A stretch of 64,000 nt of DNA from Bog-473 sp963730785 (GCA_963730785.1 CAVSTF010000006.1:124001-188000), one strand, 5' to 3'; positions 41,833 to 52,116 are shown, numbered from the stretch's first letter. Translations and numbers: made by a program. Notes: a model not told the origin generated them from the letters alone.

Positions 41833-42687
41833 GTGATCGAGCGACTGGAGATCCACGCCAACAAAATGAGATTCACCGCTCGGGCGGCCGGTCCCGAGAA
41901 CGGGCGACAGGTCCTTCTGCTGCACGGCTTCCCGCAGACATCGAGCTGTTGGCGCTCGGTCCTGACCGCCTTGGGCGACGAGGGCTACCGAGCGGTGGCG
42001 CCCGACCAGCGGGGCTATTCCACCGATGCCCGGCCGGTGATGGTGGAGGACTACGCCATTGCGCACCTCGAGAGCGATGTGATGGCCGTGGCCAACGCCA
42101 TGGAAATGCACACCTTCGACTTGGTCGGCCACGACTGGGGTGGTCTGTTGGCCTGGTTGGTGGCGACCCGGAACCCCGAGCGGGTTCGCTCGTTGACGGC
42201 CGTCTCGACGCCCCATCCGCTGGCGCTGCGTGAGGTATTGCTTGGGCGGGGCGAAGCCGAACCGATCGCAAGGTGCCGGGCTACATGGACATCTTCCGGG
42301 AGTTGGCTGTGCCCGAGCGCCTGCTGCTGGGCGAGGACGGGTCGGGTCGGGCCTGCTCAAGCTGCTGGCCGAGGTTGGCCTGGAGGGCCCAGCCGCCCAG
42401 GAGTATGTCGAGGCCATGGCCGAGCCCGGTGCGCTGACGGCCGCCCTGAACTGGTACCGAGCCATGGACGGCGACGTGCTCGATGATCTGCTGCCGGTGG
42501 CCGTGCCGACCCTTTTCGTCTGGTCGATAACGATGCGGCTCTGGGCCGCACGGCGGCCGAGCTGACGGCCGACTGGGTGATCGGGCTCTACAACTTCGAA
42601 GTGCTCGAAGGGGTCAACCACTGGATCCCCGAGACGGCGCCGGCCGAGCTGTCCGAACGGATCATGGCGCACCTGCGGGTGACCTGA
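41833..42687 (+). CDS. Alpha/beta hydrolase, epoxide-hydrolase-like (frameshifted)
   Basis: About 284 residues. 'VLLLHGFPQTSSCWRSVLTAL' oxyanion loop, 'VAPDQRGYSTDARP', nucleophile Asp in 'LVGHDWGGLLAWLVA' (as in epoxide hydrolases and dehalogenases), and the catalytic His in 'GVNHWIPETAPAEL' near the end. Frame changes near 42275, 42345 and 42525. GTG 41833 is the likely start. Substrate unknown. Confidence 0.8.
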
Positions 42688-42729
42688 CCCGAGTCTGAGG
42701 CACCCCTGTTGCTCTGCGACAATGGTGGG

Positions 42730-43884
42730 GTGGAGACTCAAATTTTGCCCTGACCGACGAGCAGCGCCAGTTCCAAGCGACCATGCGGCAGTTCGCCGAA
42801 GAGCGGGTGGCCCCCCACGCCGCTCAGGTTGACCGGGACGCCGAGTACCCGTGGGAATCCTTTAAGGCCTGCGTTGAGCTGGAGCTGCCGTCGCTGGGTA
42901 TCCCGGTCGCCTACGGCGGCGCCGGGGCCGACATGGTCACCCAGGCCATCGTGGCCGAAGAGCTGGCTCGGGTCTGTGCCTCAACCTCGCTGACCATCCT
43001 GATCTCCAAGCTGGGCATGTTGCCGGTCATGAACTGGGGCAGCGAGGAGCTCAAGCAGCAGTACCTCCCCCGGATCGCCACCGGGGAGATCCAGGCCAGC
43101 TACTGCCTGTCCGAGGCCGATGCCGGGAGCGACGTGGCCGCCATGCGCACGCGGGCCGTCCGCGACGGCGACGACTACATCATCACCGGGTCGAAGTACT
43201 GGATCACCAACGCCGGCATCTCCGACGTCTACATCGTCTTCGCCAAGACCAATCCCGAAGCCGGCGGCCGGGGTATTTCCTGCTTTTTGGTCGAGAAGGA
43301 GTGGGGCATCACCATCGCCAAGCACGAGGACAAGCTCGGTATGCGGGGGAGTCCGACCGGTGAAGTGGTTCTCGACGGCGTGCGGGTACCGGCTTCCCAC
43401 CGCATCGGTGAGGAGGGGCAGGGCTTCACCATCGCCATGCACACCCTCGACCGCAGCCGCCCGACCATCGGTGCCCAGGCCGTCGGCATCGCCCAGGGGG
43501 CCATCGACTATCTCGGCCTCCTACATGAAGCAGCGTCACGCCTTCGGCGGTCCGATCGCCGACATGCAGGGCCTCCGCTTCATTTTGGCCGACATGGCCA
43601 TGCGCAATGAGGCGGCTCGGGCCCTCGTCTACCGGGCCTGTGCCCTGGTGGACCATGACCCAGCCGGCGAGCTGACCATCTTCGGTGCCATGGCCAAGGC
43701 CTTCGCCTCGGACACCTCCATGCACATCACCATCGACGCGGTCCAGCTCCTGGGTGGCTACGGCTACACCAAGGATTTCCCGGTCGAACGCTTCCTGCGC
43801 GACGCCAAGGTGACCCAGATTTACGAAGGCACCAACCAGGTGCAGAAGGTGGTCATCTCCCGGGAGCTGCTGAAGAACGCGTAG
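42730..43884 (+). CDS. Acyl-CoA dehydrogenase (frameshifted)
   Basis: About 384-residue FAD enzyme for the first step of beta-oxidation. 'FALTDEQRQFQATMRQFAEERVAPHA' N-terminus, 'YCLSEADAGSDVAAMRTRA', 'ITGSKYWITNAGISDVYIVFAKTN', and the C-terminal 'FPVERFLRDAKVTQIYEGTNQVQKVVISREL' with the catalytic Glu in YEG. GTG 42730 is inferred as start; an AAATTTT run near 42740 shifts the frame, and again near 43522 before 'SYMKQRHAFGG'. Adjacent to cupin and thiolase genes. Confidence 0.88.
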
Positions 43885-43893
43885 GAGTCTGCG

Positions 43894-44274
43894 ATGGATG
43901 TTCGTTCAGCTCGCGATGTTGCCCCCGTTATAGAGCATGCCGGGACCGTCCCCGTCTGGTGGCTTATCCCGCCGGGTGAGATGGAGGGCTCGACCAAGGG
44001 TGGATTCCTTGAGCTGGTGAGCGAATGGGAGGTGGCTGGCGGCGGGCTCGTCGACCCGCACTCACATCCCACCCATGAGTTTTATTACATCATCTCGGGT
44101 CGCGGCATCATGAAGATCGCCGATGAGGAGCGCGAGGTTGGCCAGGGTGACCTGATCCGAATTCCGCCGGACACGGTGCACAGCATTTGGCCGGTCACCG
44201 AGAATTCCTCACTGCGCGGCCTGGCCTTCGCCATCGGTATCGACGGGGCGGGTCCGGTCGACTACACCAGCTGA
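43894..44274 (+). CDS. Cupin-domain protein
   Basis: 126-residue single cupin. Motif 1 'GGLVDPHSHPTHEFYYIISGRG' provides the metal-binding His pair and Glu; motif 2 'GDLIRIPPDTVHSIWPV' provides the last His. AGGAG precedes the ATG, 9 bases after the acyl-CoA dehydrogenase stop, so it is probably co-transcribed. Such small cupins can be dioxygenases, isomerases or sugar-binding; nothing discriminates here. Confidence 0.85.
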   Translation: MDVRSARDVAPVIEHAGTVPVWWLIPPGEMEGSTKGGFLELVSEWEVAGGGLVDPHSHPTHEFYYIISGRGIMKIADEEREVGQGDLIRIPPDTVHSIWPVTENSSLRGLAFAIGIDGAGPVDYTS

Positions 44275-44308
44275 GCCCAGCCAAGGGCATTTAGTCCAGT
44301 GGTACCGT

Positions 44309-44322
44309 TAGAACAGGTTCTA
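44309..44322. promoter_or_regulatory. KstR-type operator upstream of thiolase
   Basis: TAGAACAGGTTCTA fits the TnnAACnnGTTnnA palindrome bound by mycobacterial KstR, the TetR-family repressor of cholesterol catabolism. It ends 63 bases before the thiolase ATG, the same distance seen for the second site at 51122. Binding by a KstR-like protein is inferred; no such gene is in the window. Confidence 0.6.
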
Positions 44323-44385
44323 TATTTCAGCCCACAGGGGGCACCTGGCCGGGTCGCCGGACAGGCAGTAGAAGGGACGTCTCTC

Positions 44386-45561
44386 ATGGCGCAGCCGGTC
44401 ATTGTCGAAGCAGTTCGCACCCCCATTGGCAAGCGCAACGGGTGGCTTGTCTGGACTGCGGGCCCCCGACATTCTGGGCGCCGCCCAGGTCGAGGTGGTC
44501 AAGCGCTCCGGCATCGATCCCAGCCTGGTCGAGCAGGTCGTGGGCGGCTGTGTGACCCAGGCCGGCGAGCAGGGCTTCAACGTCACCCGCACCGCTTGGT
44601 TGCTCAATGGCCTGCCCTACGAAGTGGCGGCCACCACCATCGACTGCCAGTGCGGCTCCTCGCAGCAGGCCAACCACATGGTCGAACAACCTCATCGCCG
44701 CCGGCGCCATCGACGTCGGCATCGCCTGCGGTGTCGAGGCCATGTCACGCGTGCCGCTGGGGGCCAACGCAGCGGCCGGCGTCGGTCGGGCCATTCCCGA
44801 AGACCTGCCCTACGACATGCCCGACCAGTTCACCGCCGCCGAGCGAATCGCCGAGAAGTACGGCATCAGCCGGGCCGATGTCGACTGGCTCGGACTCGAG
44901 TCGCAGAAGAAGGCCGCCGTGGCTGTGGCCGAGGACCGGTTCGCTCGCGAGCTGCTGTCGATCGAGGCTCCCATCGTCGGCGAAGAAGGACCGAGGGGCG
45001 AGCACACCGGCGAGAAGATCGTCGTCAGCAAGGACCAGGGTCCCCGTGAAACCACGGCCGAAGGCCTGGCCAAGCTGAAGCCGGTGCTGCCGGACGGCAT
45101 GCACCACGCCGGCAACTCGTCGCAGATCTCCGACGGTGCGGCCGCGGTGCTGTGGATGTCCGAAGAGAAGGCCAAGGCCGAAGGCTTCCGCCCCCGGGCC
45201 CGCATGGTGGCGCAGGTGCTCGTCGGCTCGGACCCCTACTACCACCTCGACGGTCCGATTGCGGCCACGACCAAGGTGCTGGAGAAGGCCGGCATGACCA
45301 TGGCCGACATCGACCTGTTCGAGGTCAACGAGGCCTTCGCCTCGGTGGTCATGAGCTGGGCCAAGGTGCACAACGCCGACATGGACAAGGTCAACGTCAA
45401 CGGCGGGGCCATCGCGCTGGGTCACCCGGTCGGCGCCACCGGGCAGCCGCCTGATCACGACGATCCTGCACGAGCTCGAGCGCCGCGACGCCACCTACGG
45501 GCTGGTCTCGATGTGCTGCGGTGGCGCGCTGGCCACCGGCACCATCATCGAGCGCCTCTAA
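44386..45561 (+). CDS. Thiolase / acetyl-CoA acetyltransferase (frameshifted)
   Basis: About 391 residues. Cleaves 3-ketoacyl-CoA to acetyl-CoA. 'VIVEAVRTPIGKRNGWL' at the N-terminus, nucleophile Cys in 'IDCQCGSSQQANHM', 'EVNEAFASV', 'NVNGGAIALGHPVGATG' with the catalytic His, and the second Cys in 'VSMCCGGALATGTIIERL'. Frame changes near 44448, 44688 and 45445. Preceded by a KstR-like palindrome; followed 35 bases on by an enoyl-CoA hydratase gene. Confidence 0.9.
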
Positions 45562-45595
45562 GCACACCGCTGCACTGATACTACCGGAGGGGAAT

Positions 45596-46392
45596 GTGGA
45601 ACTAACTGAGAACCTGACGTTCGAACGCGACGGCAGCACGGCCATCGTGATCATGAACCGGCCCGAGGCCAAGAACGCGCTGAGCGTGCCCATGCTGGTC
45701 GGGATGGTCGACGCCTGGGACGAGATCGACAACAACGACGAAATCCGTTGCGCCATCCTGACCGGGGCCGGGGGTACCTTCTGCTCGGGTATGGATCTCA
45801 AGTCAGTGGGCGCACCCATGGACGAGAAGTACTCATCCCGCATGGCGGCCGACCCGGACCTGCACTGGAAGGCGTTGCTGCGGCACTACAGCGTCAAGAA
45901 GCCGCTGATCGCTGCCGTCGAGGGCTATGCCGTCGCCGGCGGTACCGAAATCCTGCAGGCCACCGACATCCGCGTGGCCGGGGAGAGCGCCGTCTTCGGT
46001 GTCTTCGAGGCTCGCCGTGGCTTGTTCCCGCTGGGCGGCTCGACGGTGCGGCTGCGTCGTCAGATCCCGCTACACCGTGGCCATGGAGTTGCTGCTGACC
46101 GGTCGGGCGGTGGAGGCCGAGGAGGCGCTGCGCATCGGACTGATCGGCCACGTCGTCCCCGACGGCACCGCGCTGGACAAGGCCCTGGAGATCGCCGACC
46201 GTGATCGGGCAGAACGGCCCGTTGGCCGTCGAGGCGATCAAGCGGTCGGTCATCGAGACCGAAGGCATGTCCGAAGTTGATGGCTTGGCCCGAGAGCTGG
46301 AGTTGGGTTGGCCGATCTTCGCCACCAACGATGCCAAGGAAGGACCGAAGGCGTTCGCCGAAAAGCGTCCGGCCAACTTCACTCGTACGTGA
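45596..46392 (+). CDS. Enoyl-CoA hydratase/isomerase (crotonase; frameshifted)
   Basis: About 265 residues of the crotonase fold. 'AIVIMNRPEAKNALSVPML', oxyanion-hole loop 'LTGAGGTFCSGMDLKSVG', and 'PLIAAVEGYAVAGGTEILQATDIRVAGESAVFG'; Glu/Arg positions in 'FEARRGLFPLGGSTVRL' suggest a hydratase or isomerase. Frame changes near 46066 and 46200. GTG 45596 follows GGAGG. The stop overlaps the thioesterase GTG. Confidence 0.88.
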
Positions 46393-47099
46393 GCGACGCC
46401 CTGTTAGATGACGAGGGGGCGCGGGAGGAACTCGCCCATGAGATGCGTCGGATCACCTCGGTATCGACCGGTCGCCCGCTCAGCGACGACACCCTGCGAG
46501 ACGCGGCCGCCGTGCTCCGCCAGGTGGCCGACCGGTTCGAGAGTGAAGCGCCACAACTGAAGCGACCTCGGCGCCAGCCGAGTGTGGCCTACGCACCCCG
46601 GGACTTCTTCCCCACGAGTCCCGTCATCGGGCGCTCGAACCCGGTGGCACCGCCGGCCGAGGTTTGGACCGTCGAAGGCGAAAACGGTGTGTCGGAAATA
46701 CGCGGCAAAGTCACCTTTGGCTACCAGTACGAAGGACCTCCGACGTGCGTGCACGGTGGGGTGATCGCCGAGCTCTTCGACGAAATGCTCGGCGCGTCCA
46801 CCATCGTCTCCGAACATCCGGGAATGACCGGCACCCTGACCGTGCGCTACCGGAACCCGACACCCCTGCTGACCGAGTTGACCTTCGAGGCCCGATGCAC
46901 CGGAACCGAACGCCGCAAGATTTTCGCCTGGGGTGGTCTCTACCACCAGGACGTCTTGGTAGCCGAGGCCGAAGGCATCTTCATTTCGGTGCAACCCGGC
47001 CAAATGCTCAACATCGTGACGACCAACGCCGCCGACTCCTCGTCTCCCGTGGTCGACGCCGAATTCATTGAGCTGGTGGCTGAGGCCACCAAGGAATAG
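46389..47099 (+). CDS. PaaI-like hotdog thioesterase
   Basis: 236 residues. The C-terminal hotdog domain (about 95-215) has 'GYQYEGPPTCVHGGVIAELFDEMLG', where the Asp in DEM and the HGG turn are the PaaI/THEM4 active site. The N-terminal 90 residues form a helical cap without recognised motif. GTGA overlap with the crotonase stop indicates coupling. It probably hydrolyses acyl-CoA, releasing CoA during lipid breakdown. Confidence 0.85.
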   Translation: MSDALLDDEGAREELAHEMRRITSVSTGRPLSDDTLRDAAAVLRQVADRFESEAPQLKRPRRQPSVAYAPRDFFPTSPVIGRSNPVAPPAEVWTVEGENGVSEIRGKVTFGYQYEGPPTCVHGGVIAELFDEMLGASTIVSEHPGMTGTLTVRYRNPTPLLTELTFEARCTGTERRKIFAWGGLYHQDVLVAEAEGIFISVQPGQMLNIVTTNAADSSSPVVDAEFIELVAEATKE

Positions 47100-47198
47100 G
47101 GCCTGGTCCAGCGCCTAGGAAGGTGGGGTGCACGTTTCGCCTCACCACGCGCCGGGTAGTTCATCCTTGACGGGTTGGCCCACTCTGAGGAGAAGTCT

Positions 47199-49400
47199 GT
47201 GACCGCAAAGCTTCGATTGATCGTCGCGACCATTTCATCGCTGGCGGGACTCATGATTTTTCTCTCTAGTCCTGCGACAGCAAGTACGACCAGTACGACG
47301 AGCCAAACCACGTCGCATGCGACGTCCACCTGCAACGGCGGCGCAGTACTCCTTGACCACAGTGATGGTGCCGTGTCGGTGGAAGCGCCTTCAGGATGCA
47401 CCACTCCGGCCTTCGCCGGCTCCATGGCGGGCAAGCACCTCAACGCACCCATCGTGGGCATGGCCACCTTCCCGGGCGGCGGGTACTGGCTGGTTGCGGC
47501 TGACGGCGGCATATTCACGTTCGGCGCCGCCACGTTTCACGGATCAACCGGAGGCATGAAGCTCAACGCGCCGATCGTCGGGATGGCCAGCACTCCCGAC
47601 GGGGGCGGCTACTGGCTCTTGGCATCAGACGGTGGGGTGTTCGCGTTCGGTGACGCTGTATTCCAAGGTTCGATGGGCAATAAGCATCTGAACCAGCCCA
47701 TGGTTGGCATCGCGGCCGACGGGTCCACAGGCGGTTACTGGTTGGTGGCCTCCGATGGCGGTGTGTTTGCCTTCAACGCCCCGTTCCTTGGATCCATGGG
47801 AGGCAAGCAGCTCAACTCACCGATCAAGTTCATCACCGGTACGCCTGATTTTGGCGGGTACCGCATGGTGGGGGCTGACGGGGGAGTGTTCAACTTCGGT
47901 GACGCAAAGTTCTATGGCTCGGCGGCGAACACACCTGGGACAGTGTGGGAGGCCTTGGCCTCGTCGTCAGACGGGAACGGCTACTGGTTGTTCTCCAATT
48001 CTCACGGCAGCACGGTCACCATCAATGCCTACGGTGACGCAGCAACGAACCTGAGCCCGAGCGGAGGCGATACCGACATTTCGCCACTTGTCGGCGCAGC
48101 CTCTTATGTCGGTGGCGCGCCCGTGGTGACAACCAACCCAGCTAGCCAATCTGTTGTTCCGGGATCGTCAGTGACCTTCTCTGCGGCGGCATCGGGTTCG
48201 CCCAGCGTGCAGTGGGAGCAATCAGTCGATGGTGGCGCGACGTTCACCGCAATTTCAGGGGCGACATCGCCAACTCTGACGTTCACGGCGAGCCAGTCCG
48301 AGAGCGGCTACCAATATCGCGCTCTGTTCACGAACGGATCGGGCTCAACCCTGAGCACCGCAGCGACCCTCACCGTGTCGGCATCCGGCAATATCGTGCC
48401 CTCGTCCGCTGGTGGTTATTTCACGAGTATCTCGTGCCCTACCACGAGCGAATGCGTAACAGTGGGTGAAACGGCTGGCAATACCGCCCTGGTTGAGGTC
48501 TCAGCCAATGGTGGCAGTACCTTCAGCGTCGCTCCCGTCCCGGCGACGGCACCTGCGCTGGTGTCGGTCGACTGCAACGATGCAGCGCACTGCGTCGCCG
48601 TCGGCACCTCAAGCGCCCTGGTGTCAAACAATGGTGGGCAGACCTGGACACTCGATGCCACACCACTCGCAGGAGGGGCGCCTACCGTGGCCCTCTCGGG
48701 CGTGGCCTGCGAGAGCGACACTTTGTGCACCGCGGTCGGTGCCCCGGGCCAGACCACCACGTATATCTATTCCACTGACGGAGGTGTGACCTGGCTAAAG
48801 AGCGCCCCTCCTGCCGGTGGGGTGACCATGGGTGCCGTCACGTGTTTTGCAACCGCCTGCGTCGCGGTTGGCGAAGGCGCTGCAGTCAGCACTGATGGGG
48901 GTGCCACGTGGACGTACGAGGGGACTGGAACAAATCAACTTATCTCTGTGTCGTGCGGCACCGCAGGGGCTGCGTGTCTGGCCGTTGGGCCAAATCCCCT
49001 CGGCGTTAGTCAGCCCACCGCCACCGGCATCTTGGATATTTCGACCAATGGGGGTGCCACGTGGACCCAGGAGAACTCCAATTTGCCGGCTTCGACTCCC
49101 ACCATTCAGGGCGTTTCTTGTGTGGGGTCCACCGACTGCATGGTGGTGGGAGAGTCTCCTCAAGGACCGACCGGAACACTGGTAATCGCCAGGACTACTG
49201 ATGGCGGAGCGACTTGGACTGCCGAGACCGGACCAACCGGATTTGGAAACCTTCCCGCGAACATCTTGCCGCAGGGTTTCCCAGCCATCTCTTGTTCGAG
49301 CGGCACCTCCTGCGTTGTCGCCGGCGGCAACTCGTCCGGCCCATTGATCTCAGTGACGGCAAACGGCGGCCAGACCTGGACGTCCGCAACAATTCAGTAG
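47199..49400 (+). CDS. Secreted propeller/Ig/BNR-repeat protein
   Basis: 733 residues from GTG 47199, which follows GAGGAGAAG. Signal peptide 'KLRLIVATISSLAGLMIFLSSPATA'. Residues about 65-300 hold 'GGYWLVAADGGIFTFGAATFHGS'-type repeats of the same family as the two proteins at 15-20 kb; about 305-395 is an Ig-like domain ('VTTNPASQSVVPGSSVTFSAAASGSPSVQWEQSVDGG'); about 400-733 are BNR-like repeats ('TSDGGATWT', 'SVSCGTAGAACLAVG') with one Cys pair per blade. Extracellular binding role likely; no catalytic residues seen. Confidence 0.82.
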   Translation: MTAKLRLIVATISSLAGLMIFLSSPATASTTSTTSQTTSHATSTCNGGAVLLDHSDGAVSVEAPSGCTTPAFAGSMAGKHLNAPIVGMATFPGGGYWLVAADGGIFTFGAATFHGSTGGMKLNAPIVGMASTPDGGGYWLLASDGGVFAFGDAVFQGSMGNKHLNQPMVGIAADGSTGGYWLVASDGGVFAFNAPFLGSMGGKQLNSPIKFITGTPDFGGYRMVGADGGVFNFGDAKFYGSAANTPGTVWEALASSSDGNGYWLFSNSHGSTVTINAYGDAATNLSPSGGDTDISPLVGAASYVGGAPVVTTNPASQSVVPGSSVTFSAAASGSPSVQWEQSVDGGATFTAISGATSPTLTFTASQSESGYQYRALFTNGSGSTLSTAATLTVSASGNIVPSSAGGYFTSISCPTTSECVTVGETAGNTALVEVSANGGSTFSVAPVPATAPALVSVDCNDAAHCVAVGTSSALVSNNGGQTWTLDATPLAGGAPTVALSGVACESDTLCTAVGAPGQTTTYIYSTDGGVTWLKSAPPAGGVTMGAVTCFATACVAVGEGAAVSTDGGATWTYEGTGTNQLISVSCGTAGAACLAVGPNPLGVSQPTATGILDISTNGGATWTQENSNLPASTPTIQGVSCVGSTDCMVVGESPQGPTGTLVIARTTDGGATWTAETGPTGFGNLPANILPQGFPAISCSSGTSCVVAGGNSSGPLISVTANGGQTWTSATIQ

Positions 49401-49426
49401 AGGTGGTTCAGCCGCGACTTACCTCT
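49399..49426 (+). terminator. Weak hairpin after secreted-protein gene
   Basis: AGAGGT (49399-49404) and ACCTCT (49421-49426) form a 6-bp stem starting at the stop codon. There is no T-run; it is a possible terminator only. Confidence 0.3.
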
Positions 49427-49501
49427 TGGAGAGTGGTGGTGTCTTGACGCCACTCAAGCGTGGTCTGACATTGCACGTCGAAATTGACGAATGCGCACTG
49501 C

Positions 49502-51056
49502 TTACAGGGCCCGCTGCACGCCTTCCCAGTAGGGATCGCGGAGCTTGCGCTTGTAGAGCTTGCCGTTCGGATCCCGCGGCATCTCGTTGGTGAAGTCGAT
49601 GGTCTTCGGGGTCTTGAACTTGGCCAACTTGTCGGCGCAGTAGGCCATAATTTCGGCGGCTAGCTCGTCGTTGCCTTCGATGCCTTCGGCCGGCTCAATC
49701 ACGGCCTTGACCTCTTCGCCCCAGTCGTCATTGGGGATGCCGAATGCCGCAGCATCGCCGACCTTGGGGTGCGAGAGCAAGACGTTCTCGATCTCGGCCG
49801 GGTAGATGTTGGCCCCGCCCGAAATGATCATGTCGATCTTGCGGTCGCGCAGGAATAGGTAGCCGTCCTCGTCGAGCACGCCGACGTCGCCCACAGTGAA
49901 GAAGTTCCCGATGCGGTTCTTCTGTGTCTTCTCTTTGTCGCCGTGGTATTCGAAGCTGGCCGATTGCATGGCCATGTAGACGGTGCCGATGACGTTGGGC
50001 TCCATGATGCGGTTGCCTTCGTCGTCGAAGATGCCGATCTCCGAAATGGGCCATGGCTTCCCAACCGTGCCCGGCTTCTGGAGCCATTCCTCCGCGGTGA
50101 CCAACGTGCCGCCACCTTCGCTGGCGGCGTAGTACTCGTCGACCGCGTTGCCCCACCAGGCGATCATCTTGTGCTTCACGTCGATCGGACACGGTGCGGC
50201 GGCGTGGATCATGTGGCGCAGCGACGACACGTCGTACTTGTTGCGCGTCTCTTCGGGGAGGGCCAGGAGACGGTGGAACTGGGTGGGCACCATGTGCGAG
50301 GTGGTGACCTTGTGTTGCTCAATAAGTCGCAGCATGTCCTCCGGCGTCCACTTGTCCATCAACACCACGGTGTGGCCCAAGTGCAGCGATGCACTCCCGA
50401 ATCGCAAGACGGCCGTGTGGTACAGCGGCGAGCCGATGATGTGGACGTTGTCGTCCTGGGGCTGGATGGAGAAGAGGAACAAGATGCCGGACAGTCCCAG
50501 TGCGCCTTCTTCGGGCGTGATCCCCAGCAGCTTGCGGAAGATGCCCTTCGGGTTCCCGGTGGTGCCCGACGTGTAGTTCATGACGTCGCCGAGGGTGCGC
50601 TCGCCCGGCAATGTCGATGGGTGGGAGTCCCTGGTGGCTTCGTAGGAGGAGAAGCCATCGATGTGGCCCACGGCCAAGCGGGCCACTGGTTCGAGTCCCA
50701 CTTCGTCGGCGGCGGCGATGGAGGCATCGGCAAAGCGCTCATGGGCGATAAAGACCTTGGCTCCCGAGTCCTTGAGGATGAAGGCAATCTCCGGAGCGAC
50801 CAGGTGATGGTTGATGGGCACCAGGTACATGCCGGCCTGGAGGGCGGCCAGGTAGACCTCAATCGCTTCGGGGCCGTTGGGCAGGACGGTGGCCACCACG
50901 TCGCCTACGCCGACTCCCTGCGCCCTTAGGGCGTGGACCAGCTGATTGGTGTGGCCGAGGAGCTCCCCTGAGCTCGACTTCCTGGCCGCCTGGGGTAATC
51001 AGGGCCAGGTAATCAGGATCTTCTTGGGCCAGTGCCCAGAATCCGAGGTCCCCCAT
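49502..51056 (-). CDS. Acyl-CoA synthetase, FadD-like (one frameshift)
   Basis: About 517-residue AMP-forming ligase activating a carboxylic acid with CoA. P-loop-like 'MNYTSGTTGNPKGIFRK', 'YYAASEGGGTLV', the hinge 'GDVGVLDEDGYLFLRDRKIDMIISGGANIYPAEIE' and the C-terminal Lys in 'PRDPNGKLYKRKLRDPYW'. The frame changes once near 50970 in 'VELRG'/'ELLGHTNQLVHAL'. ATG 51056 follows AAGGAG. It is divergent from an SDR gene across a KstR-like palindrome, which suggests a steroid or fatty-acid side-chain substrate. Confidence 0.88.
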
Positions 51057-51120
51057 GATGATGTTCTCCTTGTTGGTTCGATCGGAGCCGGCCCAAATGG
51101 CAACGCCGGACGTTGGCAAG

Positions 51121-51136
51121 CTAGAACATGTTCTAG
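51121..51136. promoter_or_regulatory. KstR-type operator between acyl-CoA synthetase and SDR genes
   Basis: CTAGAACATGTTCTAG is a perfect 16-bp palindrome containing TAGAACATGTTCTA, an exact fit to TnnAACnnGTTnnA. It lies centrally between two divergent genes, with 65 bases to each start codon. The two-base core spacing excludes the actinobacterial LexA box, which has four. Confidence 0.65.
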
Positions 51137-51200
51137 GAAGCGGCAACTGAGTGGCCCTCTTGGCTGCTGGTTTGGCCCCGAACTATCTAGGAGATCGACA

Positions 51201-52109
51201 ATGGCAGCATTTCTGGCGGGCAAGGTTGTCGCGGTCACTGGCGGCGGCGGGGGCATCGGCCGCGCGGTGGCCATCGCTGCCGCAGCCGAGGGGGCCAAGG
51301 TCATTGTGGCCGACTACGGCGTGGGTATGGCCGGCGAGGACCCGAGTTCAGAAGTGGCCGATGCGGTCGTGGCCGAGATCGTGGCCGCCGGTGGCGAGGC
51401 CATCGCCCTGGCCGACGACATCACGAAGATGGAATCCGGGCAGCGCCTGGTGGCCACTGCGGTCGAGAAGTGGGGCCGGATCGACGGCGTCGTGGCCGTG
51501 GCCGGCATTTTGCGCGAGCGCATGCTCTTCAACATGTCCGAGGACGAGTGGGATGCCGTCATCGCCACCCACCTTAAGGGTCACTTCACTGTCTTCCGGG
51601 CCGCCGCCGAGGTCATGCGTAAGCAGGAAGGCGGAGGGGCCCTGATCGGCTTCACCTCTGGCGCCTTTGCCGGCAGTGTGGCTCAGGCCAACTACGCGTC
51701 GGCCAAGGGAGGCATCGTGTCCTTGGTGCGTTCGGCGGCCGCCGGATTGCACCGCTACGGCATCACCTCAAATGCCATCGCACCGGTGGCCCGCACCCGG
51801 ATGTCGGCCAACGTGCCGATGGAGCTGGCCGAAATGGGCGACGCCGAGGACATTGCGCCCATGGTGATCTACCTGCTGAGCGACCAGGCCAAGCACGTGA
51901 CCGGGCAGGTCTACACCGTGGTGGGCTCCAAGATCGCCGTGTGGAATCAACCTGAAGAGGTTCGCTCCATGTACGCCGATGGCCGCTGGACTCCCGAGCA
52001 GATTGCGTCCCGGCTGGACAGCAGCATTGGCCAGGAGAAGATGGGCCTCATCGAGCGCTTGGAGCAGATGCGGGCGGCCGCGGCTTCGGGGGAGAAGCCC
52101 AACTCGTAG
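51201..52109 (+). CDS. SDR-family 3-hydroxyacyl-CoA/17-beta-hydroxysteroid-type dehydrogenase
   Basis: 302 residues. 'GKVVAVTGGGGGIGRAVAIAAAAEGAKVIVADYGVG' with the long loop 'EDPSSEVADAVVAEIVAAGGEAIAL' resembles the dehydrogenase part of multifunctional enzyme type 2 (HSD17B4). The catalytic set includes Ser in 'FTSGAFAGSVAQANYASAKGG' and Tyr/Lys in YASAK. The C-terminus extends about 60 residues past the SDR core ('EEVRSMYADGRWTPEQIASRLDSSIGQEKMG'). AGGAGA precedes the ATG. It is probably co-regulated with the divergent acyl-CoA synthetase. Confidence 0.88.
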   Translation: MAAFLAGKVVAVTGGGGGIGRAVAIAAAAEGAKVIVADYGVGMAGEDPSSEVADAVVAEIVAAGGEAIALADDITKMESGQRLVATAVEKWGRIDGVVAVAGILRERMLFNMSEDEWDAVIATHLKGHFTVFRAAAEVMRKQEGGGALIGFTSGAFAGSVAQANYASAKGGIVSLVRSAAAGLHRYGITSNAIAPVARTRMSANVPMELAEMGDAEDIAPMVIYLLSDQAKHVTGQVYTVVGSKIAVWNQPEEVRSMYADGRWTPEQIASRLDSSIGQEKMGLIERLEQMRAAAASGEKPNS

Positions 52110-52116
52110 GAGCTGG

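Noticed and set aside
51121..51136. LexA (SOS) box reading of AGAACATGTTCT
   Set aside because: Actinobacterial LexA boxes need CGAAC-N4-GTTCG; here the half-sites are AGAAC/GTTCT with a two-base core, which fits the KstR pattern, and neighbouring genes are lipid enzymes, not repair genes.
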